Below are positions 12,001 to 22,000 of a DNA stretch of 64,000 nt, in pieces. Below the pieces are notes generated by a model. The model searched no databases. It saw nothing but the letters and a program-made list of their open reading frames with translations, and had not been told where the DNA came from. Source of the stretch: Asterochloris sp. CNOR1 (lineage: Eukaryota; Chlorophyta; Trebouxiophyceae; Trebouxiales; Trebouxiaceae); assembly GCA_963969365.1 (NCBI GenBank), contig OZ017753.1, positions 310,001-374,000 of the forward strand, in the 5' to 3' direction. Both the position numbers and the translations under genes were made by a program. Numbering within the stretch: position 1 is the stretch's first letter; each line of letters begins with the position of its first letter.

Positions 12001-14160
12001 TCATCAAAACAAGGCACGCATGAATGTAATAAGCCAGCAAGGCTTCTGGATTCCCCTAAAGCACCGCTTGTATTACTGCATCCCCCCAACCACCAAGGCC
12101 AGCGCTATGCGCTCTTTAGAAGCCCTGCAAGGTCACTCAGTCGCCCGATGCAGTGGTGACAATTACTTGAGGGCTCCCACGCGGCCTCCTGGTGCCCCTG
12201 CTGTGCCTTTGCAGCTGATGGCAGGCAGTGCATACCATGACATCATGCCAGCCACTAGTCACAATCTGATGGCTCGCAGCAGCACCTGTTTTAGAGTAAC
12301 TGATCTGTCCAGCGCAGCGCTGACAACCGCTGCGTGCCCTTCTGGTGCGCCACTGCAGCTGATGAGAGGCATGACTCACCCCAATCCCAAGCCAGCCAAC
12401 GAACCCTCAGCTGGTCAGAGCAGCCGTTTCAAAGTATCCCACTCACCCAGCGCAGCGCTGACAACGGCTGAGTGCGCTCGCGCCCCCTCCTGATTCCCCT
12501 GCTGTGCTGCTGCCGCTGCCTGTGTGAAGTGTCCCTCCAAGCTATGCTGCAGGAAGGGCAACGTGGCTGACAGGGACCCCAGCAGGGCTGCCAGCAGCTG
12601 GCGCTTGGACTCGGCGTCCAGGTCATCCGCAAAGAAGGTGATGTCCTCCGTCACAAAGTTTAGCACCAAGCACACCTGCAGTGGAGGCAGGAGCTGTGTG
12701 TCACCGAGCTGCAGCGCAATGCCCCGCAGGAGTGCTGGTCGGCATCAGGAAGGTACAGGGCGATTGCTTTGATAGTCAACAGTCACCATGTGCCTCAAAC
12801 GCACTGGGACACCCCTGTCGTGAATCTAAGCAGATGAGAGTCATGGACTGTGAGGAGGACCGTCCTCAGATGTGTGCAGCGCTATATGGTCATGAAGGAG
12901 AGCTGTACACAACACTTCATGCTGAAAAGGCTGCAGTCCCGCACCAATGATGGGCTGCCATTGCCCTGAGCACAGCTGCAGCAACTCTGCCGCTGAGCAG
13001 AACAAGTTGCCCACCATTTCAGTGGCTGCGGGACCACCTCCTGCCGTCTTCAGCAGCTCGGGCAGCAGCACCTGCCAGGTGTCTGCTCCTCGCCGCTTTG
13101 CCACCAGAGACATAAGGACAGCAGCCTTGCTTCGAATGACAAAGGGAGGCGCCGCCGCAGCCACTGCACAGGCAGGAAAGCAATTTTGAGACTGATCCTG
13201 CGTGGCTGCAGCTTGAGGCCAACACGTCTCAAACAATGCAGCTGCTGTGCAGCTGCTTCGAGTTGCAGGCTCCGGACAACATGCATGTCATCACACAATG
13301 GGCACCAAGCCGCCTGCATTTTGTCAGTGCGGCAGGACGGTGCCCACATGCGTACAATCTTTAGGGACTGACCTTGCTGCAGCAAGCTGAAGCTTATGGA
13401 GGCCAGCTGGGCCTGCTCTTCAGTGCTGAACTCATCCCAGCGCTGACCCACCTGCACTGCCCACATAATCAGCTTGAGCGGCTGTCTGATGTGAGCTGGC
13501 CAGACGAGACCACAGCAATTCAGCTAGCGCTGGCTGCACTGCGTTGTGGTCAGGACACCTTGGCACATGCCCCCTAGGCAGAAGGCACAGCCTGGCCCAT
13601 AACAAGGGAGTCATCCAGAAGCAGGCCTGCTGCTTTGTGCTCATGCATTGGAGCAGGTTGGCACTGCACCCGAGATTGCACTGCTTGTGACAGAGAGCAT
13701 GTACGCACAAGGCCTTACCAGGTGCTGCAGCAGACTGTACCCAAAGTGCTGCACCTCCACTGGATTGCTCAGCTGTACGAGCTGCACAGCAACATCTGCG
13801 GATGCATGGGGCTCGCTGATTTTGAGCTGCAGGCAACAGATAACAGCTGGAGCTCAGGCAGGCACTCATCCGTGTGCCACACAAAGTAGCAGGAGAAATG
13901 CAGAGCTGTCAGGCAAATGTGGGCCTGCTTGAGAACTGAGCGCAGGGCGACAATGTGGCTATTCTAGGAGCTGCAGCGCCCCCTTCCAGCCCATCTGAGC
14001 GCTCATGCTGTGCTGTGACACTCTTGATGGCAGCGCTGACCTGATCTGCCAGAGCAACTGCCTCCCTCCTCTGTGCCTGTGATGCTGCTGGCTGAGATGC
14101 AGTGACAAGACACTGGATGCTGGCCTGGGCAGATGGAGTTGGCATGAACGCACCGCTCAT
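1..14160 (-). CDS. HASTY: Exportin-5 / HASTY-type karyopherin, partial at its C-terminus
   Basis: Importin-beta family exportin. Plant HASTY acts in microRNA biogenesis and transport, and animal XPO5 exports pre-miRNA with Ran-GTP. About 25 short exons read in order like HASTY/XPO5. The start is MSGAFMPTPS at 14160. Exons near 13826-13721 (VQLVQLSNPVEVQHFGYSLL), 13190-12950 (KAAVLMSLVAKRRGADTW), 12675-12430 (CLVLNFVTEDITFFADDL) and 11937-11790 (YAEWAPVGRMHKAGLLEAW) match the N-terminal HEAT region. Later exons include 9143-8934 (PDEDEEIPPFFDTYLDYKDF), 5490-5236 (HIAWFLPQLLLI), 3226-2997 (LLRELTREHLTLLVQLQEQR), about 1800-1650 and 1100-895. The last visible exon (173-41) ends SDKEQRNTVKKLMSRA at a GTGAG donor, so the terminal exon lies left of base 1. 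Introns are large and full of degraded copies of neighbouring splice junctions. Family assignment is strong; individual exon borders are approximate. Confidence 0.88.
145..665 (-). repeat. Tandem ghost copies of a HASTY acceptor and exon start
   Basis: The real acceptor and exon start (141-184, plus-strand core CCCTGGGCAGCCGCAGCAGC then TCCTGCAGAC) recurs in degraded form at about 221-263, 301-345, 381-445, 560-592 and 635-665, with a period near 80-100 bp. Each copy keeps the CTGCAG acceptor word, while the coding part drifts. Confidence 0.7.
1508..1557. repeat. Near-perfect 50-bp palindrome inside HASTY
   Basis: The left arm TGACACAGCTGTGAATGCG is followed by a 12-base centre (TTGTGGCCACAG) and by the exact reverse complement of the arm. 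The centre is itself almost palindromic, so 24 of 25 base pairs match across the axis. It lies beside the HASTY exon near 1650-1800, probably in an intron. Confidence 0.85.
1945..3060 (-). repeat. Tandem array of decayed exon-end/donor units in HASTY
   Basis: The real exon end and donor (about 3050-2990, peptide LLVQLQEQRPASGG then GTGAGG) is followed downstream by seven or eight degraded copies of about 90-120 bp. They begin near 2930, 2828, 2735, 2636, 2535, 2417 and 2300, with a last copy at about 2005-1945. Read on the minus strand the copies give variants such as VQEQRPALKG, QELRRLALGG and VQLQQQRLALGG. Most are followed by a variant of RQRFPAV, which corresponds to the first bases of the real intron. 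Confidence 0.78.
4767..5263 (-). repeat. Tandem array of a HASTY exon tail plus donor, about ten copies
   Basis: The real exon ends on the minus strand as CATGCAGAGCCTGTGGGGCC then CTGAG, followed by donor GTGAGG (plus 5263-5232). Degraded copies lie at about 5216-5193, 5160-5134, 5101-5072, 5048-5019, 4998-4975, 4958-4930, 4911-4878, 4852-4820 and 4802-4767. Period is about 45-65 bp. Several copies keep a GT donor (GTGAGA, GTAAGG, GTGAGT) after the exon-like tail. Confidence 0.82.
5407..5790 (-). repeat. Duplicated HASTY acceptor region
   Basis: The segment around plus 5407-5500 (including GGTACAACAGCCACCG) recurs at about 5590-5686 with the same GGTACAACAGCCACCG core, and a weaker third copy lies at about 5729-5790. 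Flanking GGTGG..CTGG..GCAGTG and GCTCAGTC words repeat in step. It extends upstream from the exon ending at about 5236. Confidence 0.62.
6027..6655 (-). repeat. Long-period intronic duplications upstream of a HASTY exon
   Basis: Three copies of about 170-210 bp (6027-6195, 6196-6370, 6371-6580) share CACCTGCAGGC, GTGTCA.TGCAT.TCAG, CGCAGCCA.AAAG and a TCCTCAGAA block. At 6590-6655 a degraded copy of the 5' part of the neighbouring exon (5960-6040) appears, sharing CCCCAGTCAGTCT. Confidence 0.65.
10618..11360 (-). repeat. Duplications on both sides of one HASTY exon
   Basis: The exon at about 11172-10978 begins after GATGTGCAG with GAGGACTTGATCACC. Upstream on the minus strand, GTGCAGGAGGA acceptor units repeat near 11229, 11291 and 11359 at about 62-bp spacing. 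Downstream, its tail (GCTCAAGCAGTGG..ATGGCCATG on plus, 10956-11052) is copied at 10771-10860 and more weakly at 10618-10685. Confidence 0.68.
12145..12510 (-). repeat. Triplicated HASTY exon tail and donor
   Basis: The end of the exon at 12675-12430 (SAVVSAALG then GTGAGT) is present as plus-strand CAGCGCAGCGCTGACAACGG. Copies occur at about 12288-12420 and 12145-12280, with a period near 140 bp. In the 12288 copy the donor has mutated from GTGAGT to GACAGA. Confidence 0.7.
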
Positions 14161-14381
14161 GACTGCTCCGTGCTCAGATGCCCCCGTTTAGGCAGCTGAT
14201 CTGACTTGGACCTGCAGGGCACTACCGAGGCAATCAAGCTGCTGCATGCGGCAACGATCCAAATGGTGCAGGCGACCAAAATAGAGATCTTGACATTTCC
14301 CTTGGCCTCACCCCCGGGAGAGAGGTTTTGCTGCACATGAGCTAACATTTGAGGCCTCCTTCACATGCTGAACTCCTCTTC

Positions 14382-15850
14382 ATGTATAGAGTGAGCATGG
14401 CCAGTGGCATGCAGCAGCCAGCGGCACAGCATGAAGCAGCAAAGCCCCAGCGCGGGGCAGTACTGCATTCACAGCGCAAGTCGCCGATTGTATATGTGAT
14501 CAGCGGCGTCTCGGGATCAGGCAAGAGGTACCTCACCGCAGATGCATGTCTGCCACCCTCTGCCAAAATGGCTTGCAGGCTGAACCTGCTGTTTGCCCGG
14601 TGCTGTGCAGCACAGTCGGCAGGATGCTGGCAGGACGCCTGCAATGCCCATTCCATGAAGGGGATGATTACCACAGTCAGCAAGCTAGAGGTGAGATGCC
14701 TTGCCTCAACCAAGCTCATGCTGCCATGGCATGTCCGTTTTGAAAACTTTAGGCCACAGCTAGGGTATCTGCACAATCTTGCATACATATTGGCCGCATG
14801 CATGCTCTGCAAAAATTACCAAATCTTGACAGGCATGCTGCCGCTGCTGCTGCAGACAAGATGCACAGTGGCACCCCCCTCACCGACGAGGATAGGGGCC
14901 CTTGGCTGCATGCGTTGGCGGCCGTGATCTATGAGCGACTCCAAAGGCAAGGTCAGCTGTGCCTGGCCCGACAAAGCTGAGCCATCGCCTGAAGCAGTCA
15001 GTACAGCTGTTCGGTGGTGCTTCACCAGCGCTCCCAGGAATGCAGATGGGCGCTGCAGCATCAGCACTTGCACCATAAGGCCTCGCTGCACATCAACTGT
15101 ACTGAGTGCAGCCATGCGTCAGCTGATGCAGGAAGGAGCTGGCGGTGGTCGCTTGCTCTGCCCTGAAGCAGCGGTACAGAGACATCCTGACAGGGCGCGA
15201 GAGCGGCAGCGATCTGGCTGAAGATATTGCCTTTGTGAGTGCCTGCACAAGGTGCAGAGCTAATGTACCAAGCCTGGGGTGGTCGCATGAGCCTGCATCG
15301 CTGGCATTGCTCCAGATTGCCTGGTGGGTGCAGTGTGCTGGCATGTCTTGGTCTTGCACATGCTGGAACTGGCAGTGCATGTTCCTGCTGCACTTTGCTG
15401 GCAGAGCAGGAAGGCCCCAAGCCAATGAGCAGCAGCTTCAGGCCCAGCAGGAGGAATTTGCAGAGTAGCTTGGCACCTGCTCTCGACGATGCTCGCTGGC
15501 TGCAGATCCTGCTCCAGCCCAGCCAGCAAGAGCTGGAGCAGCGGCTGCAACAGAGGGCTGCTGCGCACACGCACTTCATGCCAGCATCTTTGTTGCAGTC
15601 GCAGCTGGCCCTGCTGGAAGTTGACTCCTCCTGTATGCGATATGGTGAGAGGCATACACTGTTCATCTTGCCTCCTGCAGCCCTGTCTTCTTCATACGCA
15701 GTAACGTGTCGCGCTCTGGCTGTAGAGCCATGGCAGGCCAATAGAAATGTGCTCTGAAAAGCATATGCTGCTGCAGAGGCTCAAACACCAGCCGAAATTG
15801 TAGATGACATCATGAAAATCCGCAAGTCCCTCAGCACTTCTTTCCAGTAG
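14382..15850 (+). CDS. Gluconokinase (GntK-type carbohydrate kinase)
   Basis: Phosphorylates D-gluconate to 6-phosphogluconate, feeding the pentose-phosphate pathway. About six or seven exons: 14382-14526 (P-loop VISGVSGSGK), about 14611-14691 (TVGRMLAGRLQCPFHEGDDY), about 14861-14950 (DKMHSGTPLTDEDRGPWL), about 15128-15234 (VVACSALKQRYRDIL), about 15505-15640 (ELEQRLQQRAAAHTHFMP) and a last exon from about 15775 (QTPAEIVDDIMKIRKSLST) with TAG at 15848-15850. The order matches bacterial and plant gluconokinases: Walker A, substrate loop, SALK motif, HFM motif and C-terminal helix. The start could be 14382 or 14397, both ATG in frame. It lies head to head with HASTY, with 221 bp between the two start codons. 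No obvious plastid transit peptide. Confidence 0.9.
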
Positions 15851-16017
15851 CCCGTCTGGCAGCTGCAGGGTATATGCATGGCTAGTGTTGGCACTGAAGC
15901 TCTTCAAACAGCTCAGCATCTCAAAAAGGAAATGCATACATCTAGAATTTGTGTGCTTACCATGTCAACCAAATCTGGCAAATAGCTGAACTGTTGTCAA
16001 AGCATCAACATATCTGC

Positions 16018-18060
16018 TCATGACTCTGCAACTTGGGCATCTCTCACACGCAAGAAAGTAAGGCCCGCTGATGTCAATATTGCAGCCTCATGCACCAGGC
16101 CTGCCAGCAGCCCATGTGCCTTGACGCCTGGCATGCCGTCGAGAGTCTCTGCAATGCTGCTGTACTCTGCTGGGTCGCCAAACAGTGACAGCCTGTAGTA
16201 AAAATGCACACTGAGTCTGAAGCGTACACGTTTATCGGAAAAGTGCTCTCTGTGCGCGGACTGCGAAGACCTGCAGCTCTGCTACGCACCTGCCACTGAA
16301 TTTCACATCTAAGATGTGGTCTCCATCTGGGCTAATGTATGGGTTGGCTGTTGCCCTAGGATCCTGCAGCCACAGCAGTCAGACCTGGGGAGGCAGAAAA
16401 CCCACACATGCTGCTTGCATATGACTCAGCTAAGAGTACAGAGTCGAGTTCTTCGAAGCTGCTGAGCGCTTCTGCCTCATGCAGCCCAATCTTGATGATG
16501 CAGCCAAGCACTGCCACATGAAGAGCTTGTTGTGCATGCACAAAACATACTCATTGATGTGTCAAGGCCGCAGCTTGACATGAATGGACCTTCGATTGTG
16601 CCAGCTGCTCTGCTGTACATGGCAGCCAGTAAGGCCCCTGACTAAGTTTGAACCTGGACTCCTGCTCTTGAACACTACGATGCAGGTCTGAGCATCATGG
16701 ACGCTTTGTGCACCTAGAGCAGGACACACGAGGTGCATGCAAGCTGCAGACTCCATGCGGCCCTGCACCCCCCATGGTGCTCGGCGCGGTAGATCATCAC
16801 AGAAGCTGCACAGGCAGGCATGGCACACCTCTGCATTGTAGGCTCCCCCACTGGATGTGCGCCTCCAGATCTCGGCGTCAGGCAGGAAGGTATCATCCAG
16901 ATCCTCCCCAGTGTCCTCCCAGGTGTCAGCCGCCACCAGGACGGGCAGAGCCCCACGCAGGCGTTTTACGGCTCGCTCAGGGCCGTCTGCCAGAGCCACC
17001 ACCTGCACACAGCACACCCAACCTGACAGAGGGCTGATTACACTTAGCCTGGATGAGGGCTGAAGGTTTGGTTGCTTATTCAAGGCCGTCAGCCAGAGCG
17101 GCACCTGTACGGGGCACAAAGCATGCTGACGCTTGATGAGAGCTGAAATCTTCGGCAGCCGGTATTGCTATGCAATGATGAATGAGGCCTGGTGCCAGTC
17201 CGCAGTGGCTGGCAACCTTAGTTTACTGCAGACATTGAGGTGTAGGTAAGGGTCTCGGCTTCTGGAAAAGGTGGCACAGTGCAGGCTCACCCGCTCAGCT
17301 GCTGTGGCAGGTGCCCCTATGCGCTGCGCGAGCTGCTGCAGGAACCTGTGCCCCACTCTACATCGGCACCACATCGCCGCACGGTCAAGCTGCTTGCATT
17401 GTGCCTGACATCTATCAGGCTGCCAACTAAGTGTTCACACACAGTGTCCCTTAGCCAAGCCGACAATGCTGACCCTCTCAGCAGCTCTGGCGATGGCCCA
17501 GATGCGCTGCAGCTGCGGCTGTAGGGGCTCAGCATAGCGCCCCACGATGCAGGCCAGCCCAGGGTCCTCAGAATCGATCTCGTCCACCTCCAACAAGGCA
17601 ACATCAATTTTGGGGTGCTGGGCCAGATTTGTGATGGGCACGCCCTGGCAAGCTGCCTCCATGGCAGAGACATCGGAGTCTGTGATGCAGCGGATGCCCT
17701 GCAGGGACTCTTCCTTGAGGCGAGCTGCCAGATGCAGAATGATATCGTTCACCTGCAGCAGGGCAGGTTATGGGTCAAATCAGGGAGGGAGCCTACACTT
17801 TCAAATTCATGCACAGATGCTCCTGCTTATATCTGCTGAGGCTGCAGCTGCGCTGCTAGCCCAGAGCGTGATCAAGCCCGGCCATGCACTGTCTGACCCA
17901 ACAGCTAGGGCAACTTGTCTCTGAGCAGCAAATTGTCTCTGAGCAGCCTTCAATGCCTTGTCCACCTTGCTTTCCAGCAGAACACGGAAGCAGCGCACCA
18001 GCAGCCCGCTGCCAAGGCCAAGTACACTGTCGCTCCTGACATGCTCAGCGACCAGGTGTT
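16018..18060 (-). CDS. RPI4-like divergent ribose-5-phosphate isomerase A family protein
   Basis: RpiA proteins interconvert ribose-5-phosphate and ribulose-5-phosphate. Exons: 18060 to about 18004 (HVRSDSVLGLGSGLL then GTGCGC donor), 17753 to about 17480 (VNDIILHLAARLKEESL, GVPITNLAQHPKIDVALLEV, DEIDSED), about 17005-16850 (LPVLVAADTW, DDTFLPDAEIWRR), about 16350-16290 (ISPDGDHILDVKFSG) and a last exon ending at 16018 (GMPGVKAHGLLAGLVHEAAI). The DAEIWRR block resembles plant RPI4, a divergent plastid paralogue. The usual catalytic DGADE reads LEVDE, and the conserved Lys and Glu of the following KGRGGALLREK-like segment are not conserved, so activity is doubtful. The first exon and any transit peptide were not resolved; they should lie between 18060 and about 18570. 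An in-frame start is not visible in the 18060 exon. Confidence 0.72.
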
Positions 18061-19057
18061 CTGCAGCTCTCCTACAGTCAGCAGACTAGATGAGGTGAAC
18101 ACTCGTCCAAGAAGATGACCAGAACAACAACTGCAATGCCTTGCCTTCTGGTCTGGTCATCATCACCGGCTGCTGCAGCAGCTGGCTGACAACATACTAT
18201 TTGCCTTTTACATCGAGGGCCCCTGCAATGCAGGCGTGATCCGCCTATGAGACCTGATCTGCACCTTGGTGCACCACAAAAGTGACAACAACTGCACCTC
18301 TGCCCAGGCCAGACCGCCCTCTGAGCAAGTTGCTGCACATGTGCAAGCTGCTTGCCCCATCGTGTTCTGAGCAATACTCTCTGGCATGTGCAGCCTGTGG
18401 GGACCAGAGGAGTGCAATGCCTGTGGCTTTGCAGCAACATGGCTAGGTCAGCAAGAAGGGAAGTGATGTCACAGCTTTCATCTCCTTGACTGGTCGAAGC
18501 CCACCAGCATAGGACGACAGGTGCGCGGGCAAGGAACTGATGCTCCATGGGGTCAATGAGATTGGTCACCGAACAGTGCTGCCTGCAAATTCGAATTCTT
18601 ACCGAAATCCAACACAGCTGCGGTTTGACCGTCGATATTTTTGCTGCCGTGGCACCTGTGCTCTGGCGGGAGAGCTTGCAGTCTGACAGCTCCTTCCTTC
18701 ACTTTGTATCAGCAAATCAGCCTGCTGTGTGCTGTGTTGATCCCGTGCTATGGCCCAAGCAGGTGAGCTGCAAGGCATGGTATGGTCTGCCTGGTGGCAA
18801 ACCGAAGCTCCAATAGACTGATGCACCACAATGTGCAATACAATAGCGGGAAACCCTTGCACGTGCGTACAGGCCATATGCGGCACCTGTCTGGCCATGT
18901 ATCTGTCCCTGTGCCAGCCAACCACCCCCCCCCCCCTCCTCTCCCCCCCCCCCCCCCCCCCCCCCCAGGATGCCTGTTAGCAGCATCAGCAGATGTATGC
19001 CTTCTTGCTGCTTCCTGCATGCAAGCGCCATGCGGGCATCCACCTGGCAGCCCACTC
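18061..19057. other. Divergent intergenic or 5' region between RPI4-like and AIG1-like genes
   Basis: Probably holds the unresolved first exon of the minus-strand RPI4-like gene and the shared upstream region of the GTPase gene. No convincing coding segment was identified. It contains long C tracts at about 18927-18966. Confidence 0.5.
18927..18966. repeat. Poly-C (poly-G on minus) tract upstream of the GTPase gene
   Basis: Two C runs (about 13 and 22 bases) separated by CTCCTCT-like sequence, about 90-130 bp before the likely start of the GTPase. Such tracts vary in length and are prone to sequencing error. Confidence 0.9.
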
Positions 19058-22000
19058 ATGACCTCAACCTCCTTGACTGAGGGTCCACTGACCATGTCTG
19101 CAGGCAACGACTCTGAATCAGAAGAGTGGGAGTTTCTGACACACTCCCGGGCCGCCAGCCCGGCAATCTGCGTCCCTCAGATCTCAGGGGAGCCCCTCTT
19201 TGATGAGGATCTGCTGTCACTGTCACATGGGAGGAAAGGTGTGCAGCGTCAGTGCACATCTCTCACAAGTCTACAGCTTGCTGTGCACAGTCTGTGGGAA
19301 GTTGTCTGACCAGACCTGTCGACCGCCCCTGCCAGGGGCAGGTAGAGCAGGCACTGCGGCTCGCAAGCACTTGGCACAGCACCTTGGCGATCCCTGCCGC
19401 CCTTGACACTGCTTTGTCAGGCAACTCAGAAAAGAACTGCTCAGGGCAGCAGCGTGTGCACAGCTGCTCTGCCAGGCCCACCTGCCCTGGAGGCCTGCGC
19501 TGGGGGCACCTGCAGCACTCCACTGCCCACCTGCCTGCACCCTGGCACGCTGCTGGCTTTCTCACGTACCAGAAACCTGCCTGCCGACCTGCTGTGCACG
19601 GCTGCTCCCATCCCTGCAGGGCAGCAGCCTGGCCTCCTTCTTTGCTGCCTTCCCATCTCATTGCAGGGTGCCGTCCCCTGCAAGTCAGCAATCTTGCACT
19701 CTGTCACATGCCTGCTACAGGCAGCCTTTCTCCACCCCCTGCAAGACAGTTGCTTAGCGTTCTCGTTTCCTGTCCTGCCCACTTTGCTGCAGGCCGCTAC
19801 TCCCTCCTGCAGAGCAGCAACACAGCATTCCCTGCCTTCCTGGCCACCAGTCACATGCCTGCACACCTTGCTGCAGGCGGCCAGTCGCACCCCCTGCAAG
19901 GCAGCAGCCTGGCCTCCTCCCAGGCCAGCTCTGCCTTCATGGAACCCCTGTCTGGCAGTGCTGTCAGCCGCCAGGGGCCCTGGGAGGGCGCCCAACTGTC
20001 AGGCCTGATGCAGAGCAACGGCAGCAGCCAGGACCTTGTGGTGGGCAGCATGGGGCAGGACTCAGGACCCCTGCAGTTGATGGCCAGTGACGGCAGCCCG
20101 CAGAGCGTCAACAGCTTTGTGCCTGGGCAGGTGGGCTGACTCGCCATCACTCGTGAACATTTTGGCTCGATTTTCTGGGTTGGCGATCAGTATACTGTTG
20201 TTGGTATGGATGAGTCAACAGAAAGGGCAGAACCCAGACACTGCACAGGCAGCTTGCTACTGGGCAGGCGGCCCACTTTTTGCACTCTATGGCCACTCTG
20301 CAGGTTAGAACTATGCAAGGCTAGGCTGTGCATGGCATTGCTTATTGGGCTGCTCCCTCCCTCCAGCATGTGTGACCTGGCCTGTCGTGTTTGCTTCGCT
20401 CACTTCTGGGTGTCTGCATGACATTTTGAAAGCGTCATTGCTGCACTTGCTTGTTTACTTTCCAGTCCATATAGCTTTTTTTGGGCACGCAGGCTGCCAT
20501 GCAGCCCTGCTTGTCTTTTGGAGGACCTTGGAGACCACGAGGAGGTTGATACCATCCAGAGTGTTCAAGTGAGACGTCCTGCCAGAGATTTTGCCTTCTG
20601 TTGCCCGCAGGCAGGCACCAGAGTGCAGCCCGCAGTGGACGCCTGCCGCTCTCTCAACGCAAACCTGAGTGAGGCGGGCAGTGCTCCCCGCAGCAACGCA
20701 GTGGTAGCTGCAGCTGCAGCCGCTGCTGCTCTGGGAGCCAGAGGCGCCCCCACAGCCCCCACTGCAGTGTGGCAGGCGGGCGCCAGCAAGGGGCCAGGGG
20801 CAGCGGCAGGGGCAGGCCCCCCGCAGGCAACCTTCAGCGGCTTCAGCCCGCCACCAACAGGCGGCGGCTGGCCTGCCCAGGCACAGGCATCGGAGGGGGG
20901 GCCAGGCCCTGGGGTAGATGCAGGGGACAGGCTCGTGCGTTTGAGGCTGGTGCTGCTGCCCCACCCCAGCAGCAGCGGGCTCCTCACTGCCCAGCTGCAG
21001 TGCGCCCCACGGCCGCTGACAGTCGTGCTGCTGGGGAAGACCGGCACTGGCAAGAGCTCCACAGGCAACCTCATCCTGGGTGAGCTGCTGCGTGGCAGGC
21101 TGCAGAGCATGGCAGCCCACAGCGGTGTGCGGACTGCTGATCAGTGATGCTGAGCGCAGCATGTTGAAATCAACGACGCCAGAGGCAGTCCTGCAGCAAA
21201 GTCTGTCACAGGATGCAGGGGATATCTGGATCTGGAAGTTACCAACTACGTCCACCAGCTGCCTCCACATGCTGCCCCGACAACCATGCATGATGTGCAG
21301 GGAGGCATGCGTTTGAGGCAAAGCGCAGGGCCGCCTCTGTGACGCTGCGGACCCAGGTGGAGAGGGGGGAGGTGAATGGGCGCCAGATTACAGTTATCGA
21401 CACCCCAGGTCAGCTACCATGCACTGCCTCTCTGGGCTATTGCCCAGTCCGCGGCCTAGCTACAGCTCTTGAAGCCAGCCTGCACAGCCCTGCTTATCCA
21501 CTGCCAACATCACAATATCACTTCAGCAGACTGGTCCAGGGCCCCAGAGGGCAAGGGGGACGCAAAATTGTGCAGCCTTTACTGAATTGGTTGAGCTGCC
21601 CACCCACTCCAGACACAAGAGTCTTCAGTCCAGCATCCAGCGGCCGCTGCCACGCAATGGCTGTGCTTGGGGATCAACAAGCAGCAGGGGTGCAACCCAG
21701 CCTAGAAGCCTTCTTCCCCCTGCATGGCAGTGCCTGCAACCACCAAAAGGCTGCCTCAGCAGCACATTGTCCTTGTATCCCACTGCTCTGAAAACGGGAA
21801 ACCCCTTCACTGCCTGCAAGCCTCATGCACTCAGCCAGCCCCAATCCGCAGGTGGCCCACGGAGTTAGAGGCAGCGCAATAGCCACTTGCAAGCACTTCA
21901 GTATGTGCTGTGCTGCAGCTGCGTGCCCACTTCCTGCAGGCCTCCTGGACACAGCTGCCACCAACGCACAGGTGGCAGCGGAGCTGAAGACGGCTTTGGC

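Noticed and set aside
1-14160. Introner-type or other transposable elements as the source of the intron repeats.
   Set aside because: Each array matches only its own neighbouring exon junction; no shared element, terminal inverted repeat or transposase frame was seen.
15692-15937. A minus-strand protein-coding exon over the gluconokinase 3' end.
   Set aside because: The plus strand encodes the expected gluconokinase C-terminal helix (QTPAEIVDDIMKIRKS) followed by a stop at 15850.
17880-17998. An exon reading VDKALKAAQRQ with an 18-bp in-frame duplication in the RPI4-like gene.
   Set aside because: Joining the GLGSGLL donor (about 18004) directly to the VNDIILHLAARL exon restores the RpiA order, so this segment is better explained as intron.
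19252-20139. A single 295-codon plus-strand exon for the GTPase N-terminus.
   Set aside because: The first two thirds cross the degraded tandem units and change character; only the last part (from about 19900) reads like coding sequence, so the long frame is probably fortuitous.
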